Below are positions 46,750 through 55,618 of a stretch of 56,121 bases of DNA, one piece after another (position 1 is the stretch's first letter; every line of letters starts with the position of its first letter). A program made the position numbers and the translations under genes. The notes beneath the pieces are model-generated. The model saw only the letters and a program-made list of their open reading frames with translations. It was not told the DNA's origin and made no database searches. This DNA is from Anoxybacillus ayderensis (lineage in GTDB: Bacteria > Bacillota > Bacilli > Bacillales > Anoxybacillaceae), in NCBI RefSeq assembly GCF_000833605.1, contig NZ_JXTG01000014.1, forward strand, positions 1 to 56,121, written 5' to 3'.

Positions 46750-46791
46750 AAGGGCGAGACAGTTTTTGAACTGGATCTATGCCCTTTTTTT
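46750..46791 (+). terminator. Terminator of the S10-spc-alpha cluster
   Basis: AAGGGC (46750-46755) pairs with GCCCTT (46781-46786), enclosing a second helix CAGTT/AACTG (46760-46764 with 46769-46773), followed by an uninterrupted run of Ts. Confidence 0.85.
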
Positions 46792-46851
46792 GTTTTCTTT
46801 TTTGTAGTAGAGTAGAGAGTAAGAACATTCAGAAGAGATGAGGAGAGAGTC

Positions 46852-47706
46852 GTGGAAGTTGCAGTACGTGTGGACGATGTAAGTTTTCAATACGCAAATG
46901 AACAAACGTATGCTCTACAAAACATATCGTTTCAAGTGTATAAAGGTGAATGGGTAACAATTGTCGGGCATAATGGATCAGGTAAATCAACATTAGCGAA
47001 GTTGTTAATTGGTTTATTGCCACCGACAAGTGGAACGATTCATGTATGTGGAATACCATTAAATGAAGAAACGATATGGGACGTACGTGAGCAATTAGGC
47101 ATTGTATTTCAAAATCCAGACAACCAGTTTGTTGGAACGACGGTTCAAGATGACGTTGCTTTCGGTCTTGAAAATAGAGGGATACAAAAAGAGGAAATGA
47201 AAAAACGCATAAACGAAGCGTTAAAAAAAGTAAAAATGGAAGATTTCATTCATCACGAGCCGCATCGCTTGTCAGGTGGACAAAAACAACGCGTCGCCAT
47301 TGCAAGCGCCATTGCCCTTCAGCCGAATGTCATCATCTTAGATGAGGCGACATCCATGCTTGACCCGAGCGGGAAAAAAGAAGTTCTTCATGTGATGCAG
47401 TCGCTTCGTCGCGAACACGATATGACGGTTATTTCAATTACTCATGATTTAAATGAAGTCGCAAAAGCAGATCGGGTTATTGTGATGAATAAAGGAAAAA
47501 TTGTGCTCGAAGGAACGCCTGCACATATTTTTTCATACGGGGAGAAATTAGAAGAGATGGGGTTAGACTTACCATTCTCGCTACAACTAAGTCGACGATT
47601 GAAGAACAATGGCATTCCAATGACAGCTGATCATTTAACAATGGAGGGGTTGGTGAGTGAATTATGGACATTGTATTCCGCGATGTCGAACATCGTTACC
47701 AAATAA
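46852..47706 (+). CDS. ecfA1: ECF transporter ATPase A1 (EcfA1)
   Basis: One of the two ATPases of the energy-coupling-factor module that powers vitamin and micronutrient uptake with separate S proteins. 284 residues: Walker A GHNGSGKST, Q-loop FQNPDNQFVG, ABC signature LSGGQKQRVAIA, Walker B VIILDEATSMLDP, H-loop SITHDLNE. Begins GTG 46852 after a purine-rich GAGGAGAGAG. Overlaps ecfA2 by 43 nt. No S component is in the window. Confidence 0.95.
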   Translation: MEVAVRVDDVSFQYANEQTYALQNISFQVYKGEWVTIVGHNGSGKSTLAKLLIGLLPPTSGTIHVCGIPLNEETIWDVREQLGIVFQNPDNQFVGTTVQDDVAFGLENRGIQKEEMKKRINEALKKVKMEDFIHHEPHRLSGGQKQRVAIASAIALQPNVIILDEATSMLDPSGKKEVLHVMQSLRREHDMTVISITHDLNEVAKADRVIVMNKGKIVLEGTPAHIFSYGEKLEEMGLDLPFSLQLSRRLKNNGIPMTADHLTMEGLVSELWTLYSAMSNIVTK

Positions 47707-48533
47707 ATACCCCTTTCGAGAAGCGAGCGTTGTACGATATTCATGTTGATATTCGCAGCGGCTCATATGTAGCGGTAATCGGTCATACAGGGTCGGGCAA
47801 GTCTACCCTTTTACAACATTTCAATGGTTTACTTCAACCGACAAAAGGAACCGTCCACCTTGGCGATTATACAATTGTAGCGGGAAAAAAAGAAAAACAT
47901 TTAAAGCCTTTACGGAAAAAAGTAGGCATTGTTTTTCAATTCCCTGAACATCAATTGTTTGAAGAAACAGTAGAAAAAGATATTTGCTTTGGACCGATGA
48001 ATTTCGGCATGTCAGAACAAGAAGCAAAAGCTCGTGTTGGCGAGTGGTTAGCGCTTGTTGGATTGCCGGAAGAAGTGCGACATAAATCTCCATTTGCTTT
48101 AAGCGGCGGACAAATGCGCCGCGTAGCGATCGCAGGTGTGTTAGCCATGGAGCCGGAAGTGCTTGTGTTAGATGAACCTACGGCAGGATTAGACCCTCGC
48201 GGACGAAAAGAAATGATGGATATGTTCGCAAACCTTCAGCGGCAAAAAAAGATGACCATTGTACTTGTGACACATAGCATGGAAGAGGCAGCACGTTACG
48301 CGGATGATATTATTATTATGCATCGAGGAACGATTGTTCGAAGAGGGACACCAGAACAAATTTTCCGTAACGTCGATGATTTAATACATCTTGGATTAGA
48401 TGTCCCTGAGACAGTTTTGTTTCAGCGGGCAATCGAACAAAAATTCGGGATACAATTTCCAGAACCATGTTTGACGATAGAAGACGTCGAACGATCTTTA
48501 CAAACGTTATTTACTAGGGTGAAGCGTATATGA
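47664..48533 (+). CDS. ecfA2: ECF transporter ATPase A2 (EcfA2)
   Basis: Partner ATPase of EcfA1; the pair forms a heterodimer under EcfT. 289 residues: Walker A GHTGSGKST, Q-loop FQFPEHQLFEET, signature LSGGQMRRVAIAG, Walker B VLVLDEPTAGLDP, H-loop VTHSMEEA. ATG 47664 lies within the end of ecfA1, and its TGA overlaps the ecfT start by 4 nt, so the three subunits are tightly coupled. Confidence 0.95.
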   Translation: MDIVFRDVEHRYQINTPFEKRALYDIHVDIRSGSYVAVIGHTGSGKSTLLQHFNGLLQPTKGTVHLGDYTIVAGKKEKHLKPLRKKVGIVFQFPEHQLFEETVEKDICFGPMNFGMSEQEAKARVGEWLALVGLPEEVRHKSPFALSGGQMRRVAIAGVLAMEPEVLVLDEPTAGLDPRGRKEMMDMFANLQRQKKMTIVLVTHSMEEAARYADDIIIMHRGTIVRRGTPEQIFRNVDDLIHLGLDVPETVLFQRAIEQKFGIQFPEPCLTIEDVERSLQTLFTRVKRI

Positions 48534-49327
48534 TGAACGGTATGATTATCGGAAAATATGTTCCTGGGGATTCTTTTATTCATCGGCTCGATCCACGTAC
48601 AAAACTGCTGCTCATGTTTATTTATGTGTTTATCGTATTTCTTGCAAACAACGGATGGACGTATGGAATATTGACTTTGTTTACATGCCTTTTGTTGTTT
48701 TTATCACGCATTCCTTTTTCATTTATGATTAGAGGGTTAAAACCTGTTTTGTGGGTCATTGTATTTACTTTTTTTCTCCATGTGCTATTAACAAAAGAAG
48801 GACATATCGTTTTTCAATGGCTTGGCATTGAAGTGTACGATAAAGCGATTCAACAAGGGGCGTTTATTTCTTTACGCTTTTTGCTCCTTATTGTCGTCAC
48901 AACGCTATTGACGTTAACAACAACGCCGATTGAAGTGACAGATGGGATGGAGTCGTTACTTTCGCCGTTAAAAAAATGGAATGTACCTGTTCATGAACTA
49001 GCGCTCATGATGTCGATTTCTCTTCGTTTTATTCCGACGTTAATGGAAGAAACCGAAAAAATTATGAAAGCTCAAACCGCTCGTGGTGTCGATTTTTCAA
49101 GCGGTCCGTTACAAGAACGAATGAAAGCGATGACGGCGTTGCTCGTTCCGCTATTTATTAGCGCATTTAAAAGAGCAGAAGAGCTAGCTGTCGCGATGGA
49201 AGTGCGCGGATATCGTGGTAGTCAAAATCGAACAAAATGGCGCGAGTTGACGTGGGGACGAATAGATACGGCTTTTATGCTTTTCATCGGCTTATTGGCT
49301 ATTGCTTTATGGTTACTTCGTTCATGA
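48530..49327 (+). CDS. ecfT: ECF transporter transmembrane subunit EcfT
   Basis: Integral membrane scaffold joining the ATPases to substrate-binding S components. 265 residues with several hydrophobic segments. The two cytoplasmic coupling-helix motifs are visible as QTARGVDF and MEVRGYRG. Starts at ATG 48530 (or 48533) overlapping the ecfA2 stop. Followed 15 nt later by truA, the same order as other Bacillaceae. Confidence 0.95.
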   Translation: MMNGMIIGKYVPGDSFIHRLDPRTKLLLMFIYVFIVFLANNGWTYGILTLFTCLLLFLSRIPFSFMIRGLKPVLWVIVFTFFLHVLLTKEGHIVFQWLGIEVYDKAIQQGAFISLRFLLLIVVTTLLTLTTTPIEVTDGMESLLSPLKKWNVPVHELALMMSISLRFIPTLMEETEKIMKAQTARGVDFSSGPLQERMKAMTALLVPLFISAFKRAEELAVAMEVRGYRGSQNRTKWRELTWGRIDTAFMLFIGLLAIALWLLRS

Positions 49328-49342
49328 GAAGGAGCGAAAATC

Positions 49343-50083
49343 ATGAGAAGAATAAAATGTACCATTGCATATGATGGTACGCATTTTGCTGGATATCAAA
49401 TTCAACAACAAAAACGAACGGTGCAGGGAGAACTAGAGCATGCACTTTCCATCATTCATAAAGGGCAATTTGTTCGCGTATATGCGTCAGGAAGAACGGA
49501 TGCAACGGTTCATGCATATGGACAAGTGATTCACTTTGATACGCCGCTTGCGATTCCAGATGAAAAATGGCCAAAGGCGTTAAATGCTCTTCTCCCGGAT
49601 GACGTCATTGTCAAAGAAGCAAGTGAAGTACCTCCTTCTTTTCATGCCCGATTTAGCGTGAAAAAGAAAGAATATCGTTACCGCGTCTGGATAGGAGAGA
49701 AAAACGTATTTTTACGCCATTATGTATATCACTATCCGTACAAGCTTCATGTCACGGCGATGAACGAAGCGCTTCGTTATGTGATCGGGACGCATGATTT
49801 CACAAGTTTTTGTTCGGCAAAAACGGAAATTGACGATAAAGTTCGTACCATTTATGAAGCGGAAGTGATTCAAGAAGGAGAAGAGCTAATCTTCCGTCTT
49901 GTTGGAAACGGCTTTTTGTACAATATGGTTCGCATTATCGTTGGAACAGTGCTAGAAGTTGGGCGCGGGGAACGACGTGCTGAAGAGATGAAAACGATTT
50001 TGCAACAAAAAAATCGAAGTGCTGCGGGGAAGACGGCTCCAGGTCACGGCCTATATTTATGGCACGTTTCTTATGACAACTAA
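49343..50083 (+). CDS. truA: tRNA pseudouridine(38-40) synthase TruA
   Basis: Converts uridines 38-40 of the tRNA anticodon arm to pseudouridine. 246 residues. Catalytic Asp53 sits in [13 protein letters not shown]; most family members I recall have Gly, or at least not Thr, two residues after Asp (GRTDxGVHA), so Thr55 is unusual. The second conserved block [16 protein letters not shown] and the C-terminal [14 protein letters not shown] are normal. ATG 49343 follows GAGAAGGAG. Confidence 0.95.
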   Translation: MRRIKCTIAYDGTHFAGYQIQQQKRTVQGELEHALSIIHKGQFVRVYASGRTDATVHAYGQVIHFDTPLAIPDEKWPKALNALLPDDVIVKEASEVPPSFHARFSVKKKEYRYRVWIGEKNVFLRHYVYHYPYKLHVTAMNEALRYVIGTHDFTSFCSAKTEIDDKVRTIYEAEVIQEGEELIFRLVGNGFLYNMVRIIVGTVLEVGRGERRAEEMKTILQQKNRSAAGKTAPGHGLYLWHVSYDN

Positions 50084-50101
50084 TCCAGGTGTAACATTTT
50101 C

Positions 50102-50130
50102 TTGACATTAGGTTATGAAAGAGATATTAT
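50102..50130 (+). promoter_or_regulatory. rplM-rpsI promoter
   Basis: Consensus TTGACA (50102-50107), 17 bp, TATTAT (50125-50130), in the 146-bp truA-rplM gap. Confidence 0.82.
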
Positions 50131-50136
50131 ATCATA

Positions 50137-50210
50137 TGGTATGTATTTTAAACCCACGATTAGCCCCGGAAATTAATCGTGTTGAAATAAATATCGTTTG
50201 TTTATTTTTT
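50137..50210 (+). promoter_or_regulatory. L13 leader
   Basis: Leader known in Firmicutes ahead of rplM-rpsI. A stem CACGATTA (50155-50162) with TAATCGTG (50174-50181) encloses GCCCCGGAAAT. It is followed by an AT-only stem AAATAAA (50185-50191) with TTTATTT (50201-50207) and a T-rich tail, likely a weak terminator. Presumed L13 autoregulation. Confidence 0.72.
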
Positions 50211-50229
50211 ATTTTAGGAGGGAAAACAA

Positions 50230-50664
50230 ATGCGTACGTATATGGCGAAGCCAAATGAAGTAGAACGTAAATGGTACGTTGTTGATGCAGAAGGCAAAAC
50301 GTTAGGACGTCTTGCTAGCGAAGTTGCTGCAATTTTGCGCGGTAAACATAAACCAACTTACACACCGCATGTTGACACAGGTGATCATGTGATCATCATC
50401 AACGCAGAAAAAGTTGAATTAACAGGTAAAAAATTAACAAACAAATTATACTATCGCCACAGCTTACATCCAGGTGGGTTAAAAGTAAGAACAGCTCTTG
50501 AAATGCGCACAAATTACCCAGAGCAAATGCTTGAAAAAGCAATTCGCGGCATGCTTCCAAAAGGTAGCCTTGGTCGTCAAATGTTCAAAAAATTGCACGT
50601 TTATCGCGGAAGTGAACATCCGCATCAAGCACAAAAACCAGAAGTTTATGAACTTCGCGGATAA
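50230..50664 (+). CDS. rplM: 50S ribosomal protein L13
   Basis: Early 50S assembly protein. 144 residues; [19 protein letters not shown], the conserved [15 protein letters not shown] and [22 protein letters not shown] 50230 follows TTAGGAGGG. Preceded by an L13 leader and cotranscribed with rpsI. Confidence 0.97.
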   Translation: MRTYMAKPNEVERKWYVVDAEGKTLGRLASEVAAILRGKHKPTYTPHVDTGDHVIIINAEKVELTGKKLTNKLYYRHSLHPGGLKVRTALEMRTNYPEQMLEKAIRGMLPKGSLGRQMFKKLHVYRGSEHPHQAQKPEVYELRG

Positions 50665-50686
50665 TTGATTAAAGGAGGGCATTATT

Positions 50687-51079
50687 TTGGCACAGGTACA
50701 ATACTACGGCACAGGCCGTCGCAAAAGTTCAGTTGCGCGCGTGCGTCTCGTTCCAGGTGAAGGACGCATTATCGTAAATGGTCGTGACATTCGTGACTAC
50801 GTTCCATATGAATCGTTAGTGGAAGTTGTAAAACAGCCACTTGTTTTAACAGAAACGTTCGGTAGCTACGATGTATTAGTAAACGTAAGCGGTGGTGGAT
50901 TTACAGGTCAAGCAGGTGCGATCCGTCACGGTATCGCTCGTGCATTGTTACAAGTTGACCCTGAATACCGTCAAACATTAAAACGTGCAGGCTTATTAAC
51001 GCGCGATTCTCGTGTGAAAGAGCGTAAGAAATACGGTCTTAAAGGCGCTCGTCGTGCACCACAATTCTCAAAACGTTAA
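50687..51079 (+). CDS. rpsI: 30S ribosomal protein S9
   Basis: 30S head protein whose C-terminal tail (APQFSKR) reaches P-site tRNA. 130 residues; begins [19 protein letters not shown]. The start codon is TTG 50687 with AAAGGAGGG upstream, as the family N-terminus demands. Closed by a strong terminator. Confidence 0.96.
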   Translation: MAQVQYYGTGRRKSSVARVRLVPGEGRIIVNGRDIRDYVPYESLVEVVKQPLVLTETFGSYDVLVNVSGGGFTGQAGAIRHGIARALLQVDPEYRQTLKRAGLLTRDSRVKERKKYGLKGARRAPQFSKR

Positions 51080-51083
51080 TTTC

Positions 51084-51118
51084 AAAAAATCTCGGCAATT
51101 ATTTTGCCGAGATTTTTT
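51084..51118 (+). terminator. rpsI terminator
   Basis: A 15-bp stem AAAAAATCTCGGCAA (51084-51098) with TTGCCGAGATTTTTT (51104-51118), 5-nt loop, T-rich 3' arm. Confidence 0.95.
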
Positions 51119-51169
51119 TGTATGTTCCTTTGTCACATGCAAACAATATACATAAGGAGGGACAGCAAA

Positions 51170-51574
51170 ATGGGAATGCTTACATCATTTACAGCGAAGA
51201 AATTAGAAAAACAGCTTACTTATGAACGAAACGTATTGCGGGATCTTTCTTATCGTGAATTGTGTAGACGTGTACATACATATTGGCAACGATATATGAT
51301 TATTTCTCATGTCATTGAAAACATTTGTATTGACGTTGCGGTTGAAGCGTACTTACTCGGGGCGCATTATAGTCGATTTGCATATTACGGCGAGAAAATC
51401 GAAACGGTAAAAAGTCGTTGTATAGATGAGTATGAGCAGCTCATTCATGAGCTACATGAGTACATGAAACAGTGGAGAGATGGAATATACGATGTATGTG
51501 CTCGCTATATCGACGTATGGTGGGAAGAGGGAATGGAAAAAGGATTGCGTCGTCAAAAGCTTCGTTTAAAATAA
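51170..51574 (+). CDS. ybaK: Conserved protein of unknown function (YbaK, DUF2521)
   Basis: I recognise it as the B. subtilis YbaK type (DUF2521); no function is established that I know of. 134 residues, soluble and probably helical, starting MGMLTSFTAKKLEKQLTYER; the conserved AVEAYLLGAHYSRFAYYGE is central. ATG 51170 is 7 nt after AAGGAGGGAC. It sits between rpsI and cwlD at the start of the sporulation block. This is unrelated to the tRNA-deacylase YbaK of enterobacteria. Confidence 0.82.
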   Translation: MGMLTSFTAKKLEKQLTYERNVLRDLSYRELCRRVHTYWQRYMIISHVIENICIDVAVEAYLLGAHYSRFAYYGEKIETVKSRCIDEYEQLIHELHEYMKQWRDGIYDVCARYIDVWWEEGMEKGLRRQKLRLK

Positions 51575-51629
51575 CCGTTCTAAATTCTTCTCTTGTCCCA
51601 TATAACATAAATAGTGGGGAGGAGAAGGG

Positions 51630-52328
51630 ATGAAAATACGCGTTATCGTTCTTTTTATCGTTTTTGTCCTTTTGTTACAGTTTTACGTGTTAAGCGATCG
51701 CTCGTGGAAAGCATGGAGCTTACCGTTATCAGGAAAGGTAATCATTCTTGACCCAGGGCACGGCGGCCCTGACGGGGGGGCGATTGGGGGAGATGTAATT
51801 GAGAAAGAAATAGCTCTTCATGTAGCGCTAAAATTACGTGATTACTTACAACAACAAGGCGCGCTCGTTCAAATGACAAGAGAAGGGGATTACGATTTAG
51901 CAAGCGAGCAAACGAGAGGATATAGTCGGAGGAAAATAGAAGATTTACAACGACGAGTTCAATTTGTTAATGAGTCAGAAGCTAATTTTTTTATTAGCAT
52001 CCATTTAAATGCGATCCCTTCACCGAAATGGAAAGGCGCGCAAGTGTTTTATTATCCTTCGTTAAAGGAGAATGAACGATTAGCTAAGTTTATTCAACAA
52101 GAGCTACGCGGTAATTTGGAAAATACAGACCGATTGGCGAAACCGATTCAAACAGTATATTTATTAAAAAAAGCAAAAAAGCCAGGAGTTTTAGTTGAGG
52201 TAGGCTTTTTGTCCAATGAAGAAGAGCGAATGTTGTTATCGTCTCCATCGTATCAAGAAAAGCTTGCCGCTTCGATTTACAAAGGTATTTTACGTTACGT
52301 ATCAAATGAACGTAATCCTTCTGAGTGA
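51630..52328 (+). CDS. cwlD: Germination-specific N-acetylmuramoyl-L-alanine amidase CwlD
   Basis: With PdaA, makes muramic-delta-lactam in spore cortex so germination enzymes recognise it. 232 residues. N-terminal signal/anchor (IVLFIVFVLLLQFYVL), then an Amidase_3 domain with zinc ligands His in DPGHGGPDGG, Glu in IEKEIALH and His in SIHLNA, and catalytic Glu in VEVGFLSN. ATG 51630 follows GGGGAGGAG. A CATATAAC at 51599-51606 could be part of a SigE -10, tentatively. Its last codons form part of a terminator. Confidence 0.93.
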   Translation: MKIRVIVLFIVFVLLLQFYVLSDRSWKAWSLPLSGKVIILDPGHGGPDGGAIGGDVIEKEIALHVALKLRDYLQQQGALVQMTREGDYDLASEQTRGYSRRKIEDLQRRVQFVNESEANFFISIHLNAIPSPKWKGAQVFYYPSLKENERLAKFIQQELRGNLENTDRLAKPIQTVYLLKKAKKPGVLVEVGFLSNEEERMLLSSPSYQEKLAASIYKGILRYVSNERNPSE

Positions 52329-52345
52329 GAAGGATTCATTTTTTT
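52314..52345 (+). terminator. cwlD terminator overlapping the stop codon
   Basis: AATCCTTCT (52314-52322) pairs with AGAAGGATT (52328-52336), with the TGA stop in the loop and 3' arm, followed by CA and seven Ts. Confidence 0.87.
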
Positions 52346-52407
52346 ATACAGAAAATTATGTTATATTGAAAGTATGAAACCGAATACATAAGGATTGGTG
52401 AGGCGCG

Positions 52408-53412
52408 ATGTTGACAGAAAAACAAGTTGTAGAGCTTCTTGAAACGATTTACGACCCTTTTTTGAAAAAAACGTTTAAAGAAACAGGAGCGATTCAAGAA
52501 GTCAAAATAAATGAAGAAAAAGGGCTAGTGAGCGTAAAAATTGCTTTAGCTAAAACTGGGACGGCGGAACAACTTCAAGTGCAACAGACGGTTGTCCAAC
52601 GTTTAAAAGATGCAGGAGCATCATCTGTTGGGCTTCGTTTTGCTCAATTGCCGTTAGAAGAAAGATCAACGAATGAACCGATTTATTTAGCCATTGCAAG
52701 CGGAAAAGGTGGCGTAGGGAAATCAACGGTATCCGTTAATTTAGCTGTTTCGCTTGCGCGGCTTGGTAAAAAGGTTGGGTTAATCGATGCAGATATTTAC
52801 GGGTTTAGTGTGCCAGATATGATGGGGATTACAGAACGGCCAATCGTCCGTGGAGAAAAAATTATTCCGGTTGAGCGGTTTGGTGTAAAAGTAATTTCTA
52901 TGGGGTTTTTTGTAGAAGATAATTCACCGGTGATTTGGCGCGGACCAATGCTCGGCAAAATGTTAAAAAACTTTTTTGATGAAGTGGAATGGGGAGAATT
53001 AGATTATTTACTATTAGATTTACCTCCAGGCACAGGGGATGTAGCGTTAGATGTGCATACGATGCTTCCGACATCGAAAGAAATTATTGTGACGACGCCT
53101 CATCCAACGGCTGCTTTTGTTGCCGCAAGAGCGGGAGCGATGGCGGTTCGGACGAATCATGAAGTTGTCGGTGTTATCGAAAATATGTCATATTTTGAAA
53201 GCCAAACAACGGGTGAAAGAGAATATATTTTTGGAAAAGGCGGTGGCCAAAAATTAGCTGAAGAATTACAGACGGACTTACTTGGACAGCTACCGCTCGG
53301 ACAACCTGACTGGAACGATGATGACTTTGCCCCTTCTGTATATGGTGAAGATCATCCAATTGGAAAAGTGTATATGGATATTGCTAAAAAAATCATCGCA
53401 AAGTTACGATGA
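52408..53412 (+). CDS. salA: Iron-sulfur carrier/regulator Mrp family ATPase (SalA)
   Basis: ParA/Mrp-type P-loop ATPase; the family carries Fe-S clusters, and B. subtilis SalA is also a transcription regulator. 334 residues. N-terminal DUF59-like domain (about 1-85), deviant Walker A GKGGVGKS (99-106), DADIYGFSVPDMMGI, and LDLPPGTGDVALDV. The CxxC typical of Fe-S-binding Mrp proteins is not visible, which fits the SalA subgroup. ATG 52408 follows AAGGATTGGTGAGG. Confidence 0.9.
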   Translation: MLTEKQVVELLETIYDPFLKKTFKETGAIQEVKINEEKGLVSVKIALAKTGTAEQLQVQQTVVQRLKDAGASSVGLRFAQLPLEERSTNEPIYLAIASGKGGVGKSTVSVNLAVSLARLGKKVGLIDADIYGFSVPDMMGITERPIVRGEKIIPVERFGVKVISMGFFVEDNSPVIWRGPMLGKMLKNFFDEVEWGELDYLLLDLPPGTGDVALDVHTMLPTSKEIIVTTPHPTAAFVAARAGAMAVRTNHEVVGVIENMSYFESQTTGEREYIFGKGGGQKLAEELQTDLLGQLPLGQPDWNDDDFAPSVYGEDHPIGKVYMDIAKKIIAKLR

Positions 53413-53456
53413 AGTGGCGTCTTTCTTTGATGATGGATTGTGCATATGTATTTACA

Positions 53457-53487
53457 AAGGGTGTCCTAGTAATCGAAGGACACCCTT
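53457..53487. terminator. Shared hairpin between convergent salA and gerD
   Basis: Perfect 11-bp stem AAGGGTGTCCT (53457-53467) with AGGACACCCTT (53477-53487), 9-nt loop. It can serve both strands, although neither side has a long U-tract. Its last bases include part of the gerD stop codon. Confidence 0.7.
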
Positions 53488-54085
53488 ATGCTGTTTGATC
53501 CTCGCTCGACCCCTCTTGATCAGGTTTTTTCTTGCCGCCTTGCATTTCTTCTGCTGCTTTCATAAGAATATCTTCAATTTTTGCTTTAAATAGCGGGCTG
53601 CTAAATGTCTCTGTAATCACTTTTTGCAAATGGGCGCGAAAATCTTTGTTTTTCATCTCTGTTTGTATTAATTTTTTCATTTCTGGATTTTGCATAATGT
53701 CTACAATCATTGCTTGATATTCAGGGTCTTTCATTAGCGCTTTCAATAATTTTTCATGTTCTTCTTTCATGCTTTTCGCGAAATTTTGAGCGAACTTTGG
53801 GTCTTCAAATGCTTTTTTCCAAAACGCTTTTCCTTTGTCTGAAGTTAACGTTTCCTCAATCGTTTTTTTTACAACTTCTTGGTCCATGACGAGCTGCTGT
53901 TTTACTTTTTCATCGCTCATCACTTCTTGAATCGCTTTTTTTCCTTCATCCGTTTTTAAAATATCAACAACCATTTTTTTCGTTTGATCGTAATCAGGTT
54001 GCGCAGGGGTTTTCTCTTGTTGGGCGCACCCTGCTAGCGCTAATACACAACTAAATGCGAGGAGCAAAAATGTTCGATTCATCAT
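53486..54085 (-). CDS. gerD: Spore germination lipoprotein GerD
   Basis: Inner-spore-membrane lipoprotein that clusters nutrient germinant receptors. 199 residues: signal peptide with lipobox LAGC, Cys20 being the acylation site, followed by a largely helical, charged domain (DYDQTKKMVVDILKTDEGKK) and an acidic/polar tail. The start is ATG 54085, 6 nt after AAAGGGG on the minus strand; TTG 54088 and ATG 54082 are alternatives. Upstream is a SigG-like promoter, expected for a forespore gene. Confidence 0.92.
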   Translation of the reverse strand: MMNRTFLLLAFSCVLALAGCAQQEKTPAQPDYDQTKKMVVDILKTDEGKKAIQEVMSDEKVKQQLVMDQEVVKKTIEETLTSDKGKAFWKKAFEDPKFAQNFAKSMKEEHEKLLKALMKDPEYQAMIVDIMQNPEMKKLIQTEMKNKDFRAHLQKVITETFSSPLFKAKIEDILMKAAEEMQGGKKKPDQEGSSEDQTA

Positions 54086-54117
54086 CAAGGGCCCCTTTCA
54101 ACAAGTTTCCTTACTGT

Positions 54118-54147
54118 TAATATTCAATATTCTTTGCAAAAATATTC
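54118..54147 (-). promoter_or_regulatory. SigG-like promoter of gerD
   Basis: Read on the minus strand: GAATA (54147-54143), 18 bp, AATATTA (54124-54118), compared with the SigG consensus GHATR-18-CATnnTA. One mismatch at the first -10 base. Forespore expression of gerD in relatives supports it. Confidence 0.5.
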
Positions 54148-54213
54148 GCTAGCATTTTTCTTATTTCGTTGATAGAATTTTGAAAGGGATATTGAGAATT
54201 GGAGGGTACACAA

Positions 54214-54810
54214 GTGAACAGTCGAAAGTGGGTTCAATTGTTTTTTTCAACATTGTTTGTCGGTGGAATAAGTACAGGGATTGTTGGATTTGCTGTGAAG
54301 TGGAATGAATACGCACATCTTTTTACATCGTTTGAGATAAAAGAAATTTTATCTGTTCTCGTTTGGCTGATTGGAGTTGGTTTCATTTTTAGCGTCATTA
54401 GTCAGATGGGTTTTTTTGCGTATTTAACGATTCATCGTTTTGGTCTCGGAATTTTCCGTTCCGTCAGTTTATGGAATGCGGTACAAATCGTTCTCATTGC
54501 TTTTGTTTTATTTGATCTCGTTTATTTTCGTTATCAACTGTTTGCTAAAGAAGGAGAATCAATTGTTAGTTACGTGCTTGTTGCTTTATTCATTTTCCTG
54601 TTTGGACTCATTGTTGCATACGTGAAAATGCGTGAAACGAACAAAGAAGCATTTATTCCTGCCTTATTTTTTATGGTTGTTGTTACGGTGATTGAATGGT
54701 TCCCGGTATTGCGAATTAATGAAGAAAATTGGTTATATTTAATGTTGTTCCCGTTATTAATTTGCAATGCGTATCAATTGCTTACGTTGCATAGGCTTTT
54801 AAGAAAATAA
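54214..54810 (+). CDS. kbaA: KinB-signalling pathway activation protein KbaA
   Basis: Membrane protein needed for KinB-dependent activation of the sporulation phosphorelay in B. subtilis. 198 residues with about six hydrophobic segments; conserved SQMGFFAYLTIHRFGLGIF and IPALFFMVVVTVIEW. The start is GTG 54214, 7 nt after GGAGGG; TTG 54199 lacks a ribosome site. KinB itself is not in this window. Ends in a terminator shared with pdaB. Confidence 0.93.
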   Translation: MNSRKWVQLFFSTLFVGGISTGIVGFAVKWNEYAHLFTSFEIKEILSVLVWLIGVGFIFSVISQMGFFAYLTIHRFGLGIFRSVSLWNAVQIVLIAFVLFDLVYFRYQLFAKEGESIVSYVLVALFIFLFGLIVAYVKMRETNKEAFIPALFFMVVVTVIEWFPVLRINEENWLYLMLFPLLICNAYQLLTLHRLLRK

Positions 54811-54837
54811 AATGAGGCCTGCCGCCTCATTTTATTT
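54805..54837. terminator. Bidirectional terminator between kbaA and pdaB
   Basis: AAATAAAATGAGGC (54805-54818) and GCCTCATTTTATTT (54824-54837) form a 14-bp stem with loop CTGCC. The A-rich and T-rich arms give U-rich 3' ends on both strands. The stop codons of kbaA and pdaB both lie inside it. Confidence 0.9.
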
Positions 54838-55588
54838 CTTTACTTTTGATATGAGCGTTGTTGACAAGATCGGATATCGTTACGCCCCTATATCCTTCTT
54901 TTTTCATCCATATGATAATTTGTTCTAATGCTGAGGCCGTTTGTTTAGCTGAATCTGATGCATGAAGCAGCACAATATCACCGCTTTTAGCGTTTTTCGT
55001 GACGTTTTCAACAATGGCATGTACTCCAGGATTAAGCCAATCTTTTGAATCAACACTCCAATGGACGACCGTATGGCCAAAGGAGTGAACAACTTTCAAA
55101 ACGTTTTTATTAAAATTTCCTGTCGGCGCACGAAGAAAAGGAGTATGTTTAATGCCTAACGTATCAAACACTTTCTTAGCTTGTGCTAAGTCGCGAATAA
55201 TTTTTCCCCGCTCAAGTTCAGTATAATTTTTGTACTCATAACCCATACTACCGATTTCATGACCATCTTCAACAATTTTTTTTACGATGCGAGGGTGACG
55301 TTCCGCCCAAGAAGCAGATAAGAAAAATGTAGCCTTTACCCCGTGTTTTTTTAATACGTTTAAAACAGTTAAAGCATTTGTTTCACCCCAACTAATGTCA
55401 AATGTCAAAGCAAGCTCGTTTTTTTTATTTTCGACTTTGTAAATGGCTTTTGGTCCGGGATCGGTAGAAAATACAGATTCGCTTGCAAGTTGTTGAATAT
55501 AAAAAATAGAGGCTGTGACAAAGGCGATTGATATAATGAGAAGCCATTTTTTAATTTTTTTTCCGTCGAGTATATAAAAAAACTTCAA
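54827..55588 (-). CDS. pdaB: Polysaccharide deacetylase family sporulation protein PdaB
   Basis: Carbohydrate esterase 4-like protein needed for spore heat resistance/cortex maintenance in B. subtilis. 253 residues: N-terminal membrane anchor (WLLIISIAFVTASIFYI), then the NodB domain beginning LALTFDISWGE. Motif 1 has a single Asp in place of the usual Asp pair. FFLSASWAERHP follows, then LRAPTGNFNKNVL and VLLHASDSAKQT. Starts with TTG 55588, 7 nt after AAGGGGGG on the minus strand. Confidence 0.92.
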   Translation of the reverse strand: MKFFYILDGKKIKKWLLIISIAFVTASIFYIQQLASESVFSTDPGPKAIYKVENKKNELALTFDISWGETNALTVLNVLKKHGVKATFFLSASWAERHPRIVKKIVEDGHEIGSMGYEYKNYTELERGKIIRDLAQAKKVFDTLGIKHTPFLRAPTGNFNKNVLKVVHSFGHTVVHWSVDSKDWLNPGVHAIVENVTKNAKSGDIVLLHASDSAKQTASALEQIIIWMKKEGYRGVTISDLVNNAHIKSKEIK

Positions 55589-55618
55589 TATTTGTCCCCC
55601 CTTGTCCTTTTTATGACC

